From: an uncultured Atopobium sp.
GTDB lineage: Bacteria; Actinomycetota; Coriobacteriia; Coriobacteriales; Atopobiaceae
Direction of reading: 5' to 3'
Assembly: GCA_946999785.1 (NCBI GenBank)
Contig: CAMQEO010000022.1
Coordinates: forward strand, 1-13,873
DNA: 13,873 nucleotides
The translations under genes were made by a program, and so were the position numbers. Below the pieces are notes generated by a model that saw nothing but the letters and a program-made list of their open reading frames with translations, did no database searches and was not told the origin of the DNA. Positions 13,083 to 13,873 of this stretch are shown here, in pieces (the stretch's first letter is position 1; every line of letters starts with the position of its first letter).

Positions 13083-13873
13083 TTGAACAAACAAACCATG
13101 CAAACATTGGTCAGCCTTACCAATGACTTTTACAACAAGGAAGCCCAGTCGTTTTCTGATACGCGCAACCGTCCATGGGATGGATGGGTATATGCAATGG
13201 ATTACCTGCTCAAACACGGTTTACCGCCGTTTGATAACAACAAGGTAGCGGTTGTGCCAACACTATTTGAACAAACACCGTTAACACAAACACATCTTTG
13301 TGACTGTATTGATGTGGCATGCGGAAACCTTAGATTTCTAGATTTTCTCATCAACTACCTGCACAACAATAAAGGTTACCCCAATGCAGGCACCAAGGGT
13401 GCGCTCTCTTACATTGGCATTGACAAACAATCAGCACTTACACAACTTGGCATGCAAAAGCTCTCGCATACGCTTACGCAACATGCATGCGTAACTATTC
13501 ATACCACAGATGTGTTATCTAAGCTCATGGATGAGCGTGACCCCATGGAAGAGCTTACACATACCACAAGCCTCATGGTATGCTTTGGCTTTATGCATCA
13601 TATTCCCAGCTTTAAGCTCAGGCAAGCGTTCCTATCAGCACTTTGTAAGCATGTACGTGTAGGCGGCATTATCGTGCTTTCGTTTTGGTGTTTTGGCAAC
13701 ACCGAGCAAGGACGCGCCAAAGCGCAAGCGCAAACGGAAGAGGCATTATGCGCGCTGGCGGCACAACAAAGATATATACTTGACGTGCGCGAGCTAGAAA
13801 ACAACGATTACCTGCTTGGATGGAAGCATACGCAAGGCGTTATGCGCTATGCTCATAGCTTTTCTGAACAAGA
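13083..13873 (+). CDS. SAM-dependent methyltransferase resembling Trm9/ALKBH8, 3' end outside window
   Basis: The frame is open to the right edge; 263 residues are visible. The N-terminus FYNKEAQSFSDTRNRPW (about 16-32) is close to the 'VYNEIAPHFS.TR.KPW' opening of Trm9. Motif I is IDVACGNLRFL (76-86), comparable to DVGCGNGKYL, then YIGIDKQS for the acidic SAM-ribose position, and MVCFGFMHHIP with the paired histidines, followed by VRVGGIIVLSFWCF. The visible C-terminus RYAHSFSEQ recalls the RYYH..REGEL end of Trm9. About 35 extra residues lie before motif I, and another insert after it. In eukaryotes Trm9 methylates cm5U34 to mcm5U34, the step after Elp3, and elp3 is the divergent neighbour, so a tRNA role is a reasonable inference; a generic class I methyltransferase is the alternative. 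Start: TTG 13083 (weak GGAAAG upstream) or in-frame ATG 13098. Confidence 0.75.
   Translation, partial: MNKQTMQTLVSLTNDFYNKEAQSFSDTRNRPWDGWVYAMDYLLKHGLPPFDNNKVAVVPTLFEQTPLTQTHLCDCIDVACGNLRFLDFLINYLHNNKGYPNAGTKGALSYIGIDKQSALTQLGMQKLSHTLTQHACVTIHTTDVLSKLMDERDPMEELTHTTSLMVCFGFMHHIPSFKLRQAFLSALCKHVRVGGIIVLSFWCFGNTEQGRAKAQAQTEEALCALAAQQRYILDVRELENNDYLLGWKHTQGVMRYAHSFSEQ

Noticed and set aside
12942..13217. Minus-strand open frame opposite the methyltransferase start
   Set aside because: It overlaps the elp3 upstream region and the well-supported methyltransferase, and its hydrophobic Cys-rich sequence shows no domain.

Overview
The window looks like chromosomal DNA of an AT-leaning actinobacterium, most likely a Coriobacteriia (Atopobium/Fannyhessea/Olsenella-like) relative. 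This is inferred from the gene mix: a solitary bacterial-type Elp3, a cell-wall-binding-repeat surface protein, a groES-groEL operon without a recognisable CIRCE element, and an SPFH protein followed by an Arc-like regulator. Assignment to a genus is not certain. I saw no insertion sequence, tRNA, rRNA or CRISPR array.

Layout. (1) Positions 1-1091, plus strand: the 3' part of an SPFH/Band-7 protein and a small ribbon-helix-helix (Arc-like) protein, closed by a bidirectional hairpin at 1125-1156. (2) Positions 1216-4841, minus strand: a zinc-uptake locus read in the order zinT-like lipoprotein, znuA-like binding protein, znuC ATPase, znuB permease. A terminator-like hairpin separates zinT from znuA, and the ZnuA protein carries a roughly 140-residue insertion where relatives have a short His-rich loop. 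(3) Positions 4842-5257: a 416-base divergent regulatory region with two inverted repeats and one direct repeat. (4) Positions 5258-6355, plus strand: a cytosolic-type L-asparaginase. (5) Positions 6541-8511, minus strand: a secreted protein with five to six cell-wall-binding repeats and a weakly CAP-like C-terminus. A run of nine G lies exactly in the spacer between its predicted -35 and -10 boxes, the layout of a phase-variable promoter. (6) Positions 8775-10808, minus strand: groES and groEL with a strong terminator. (7) Positions 11066-12937, minus strand: a bacterial Elp3 (radical SAM plus GNAT). Divergent from it, from about 13083 to the window end on the plus strand, is a truncated methyltransferase whose N-terminus, motif I and HH motif resemble Trm9/ALKBH8.

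How the genes fit together. The zinc locus is a complete capture-and-import system. The elp3/Trm9-like pair suggests, by analogy with eukaryotes where Elp3 makes cm5U34 and Trm9 methylates it to mcm5U34, a two-gene bacterial wobble-uridine pathway. The two most notable observations are this pair and the poly-G promoter of the surface protein.
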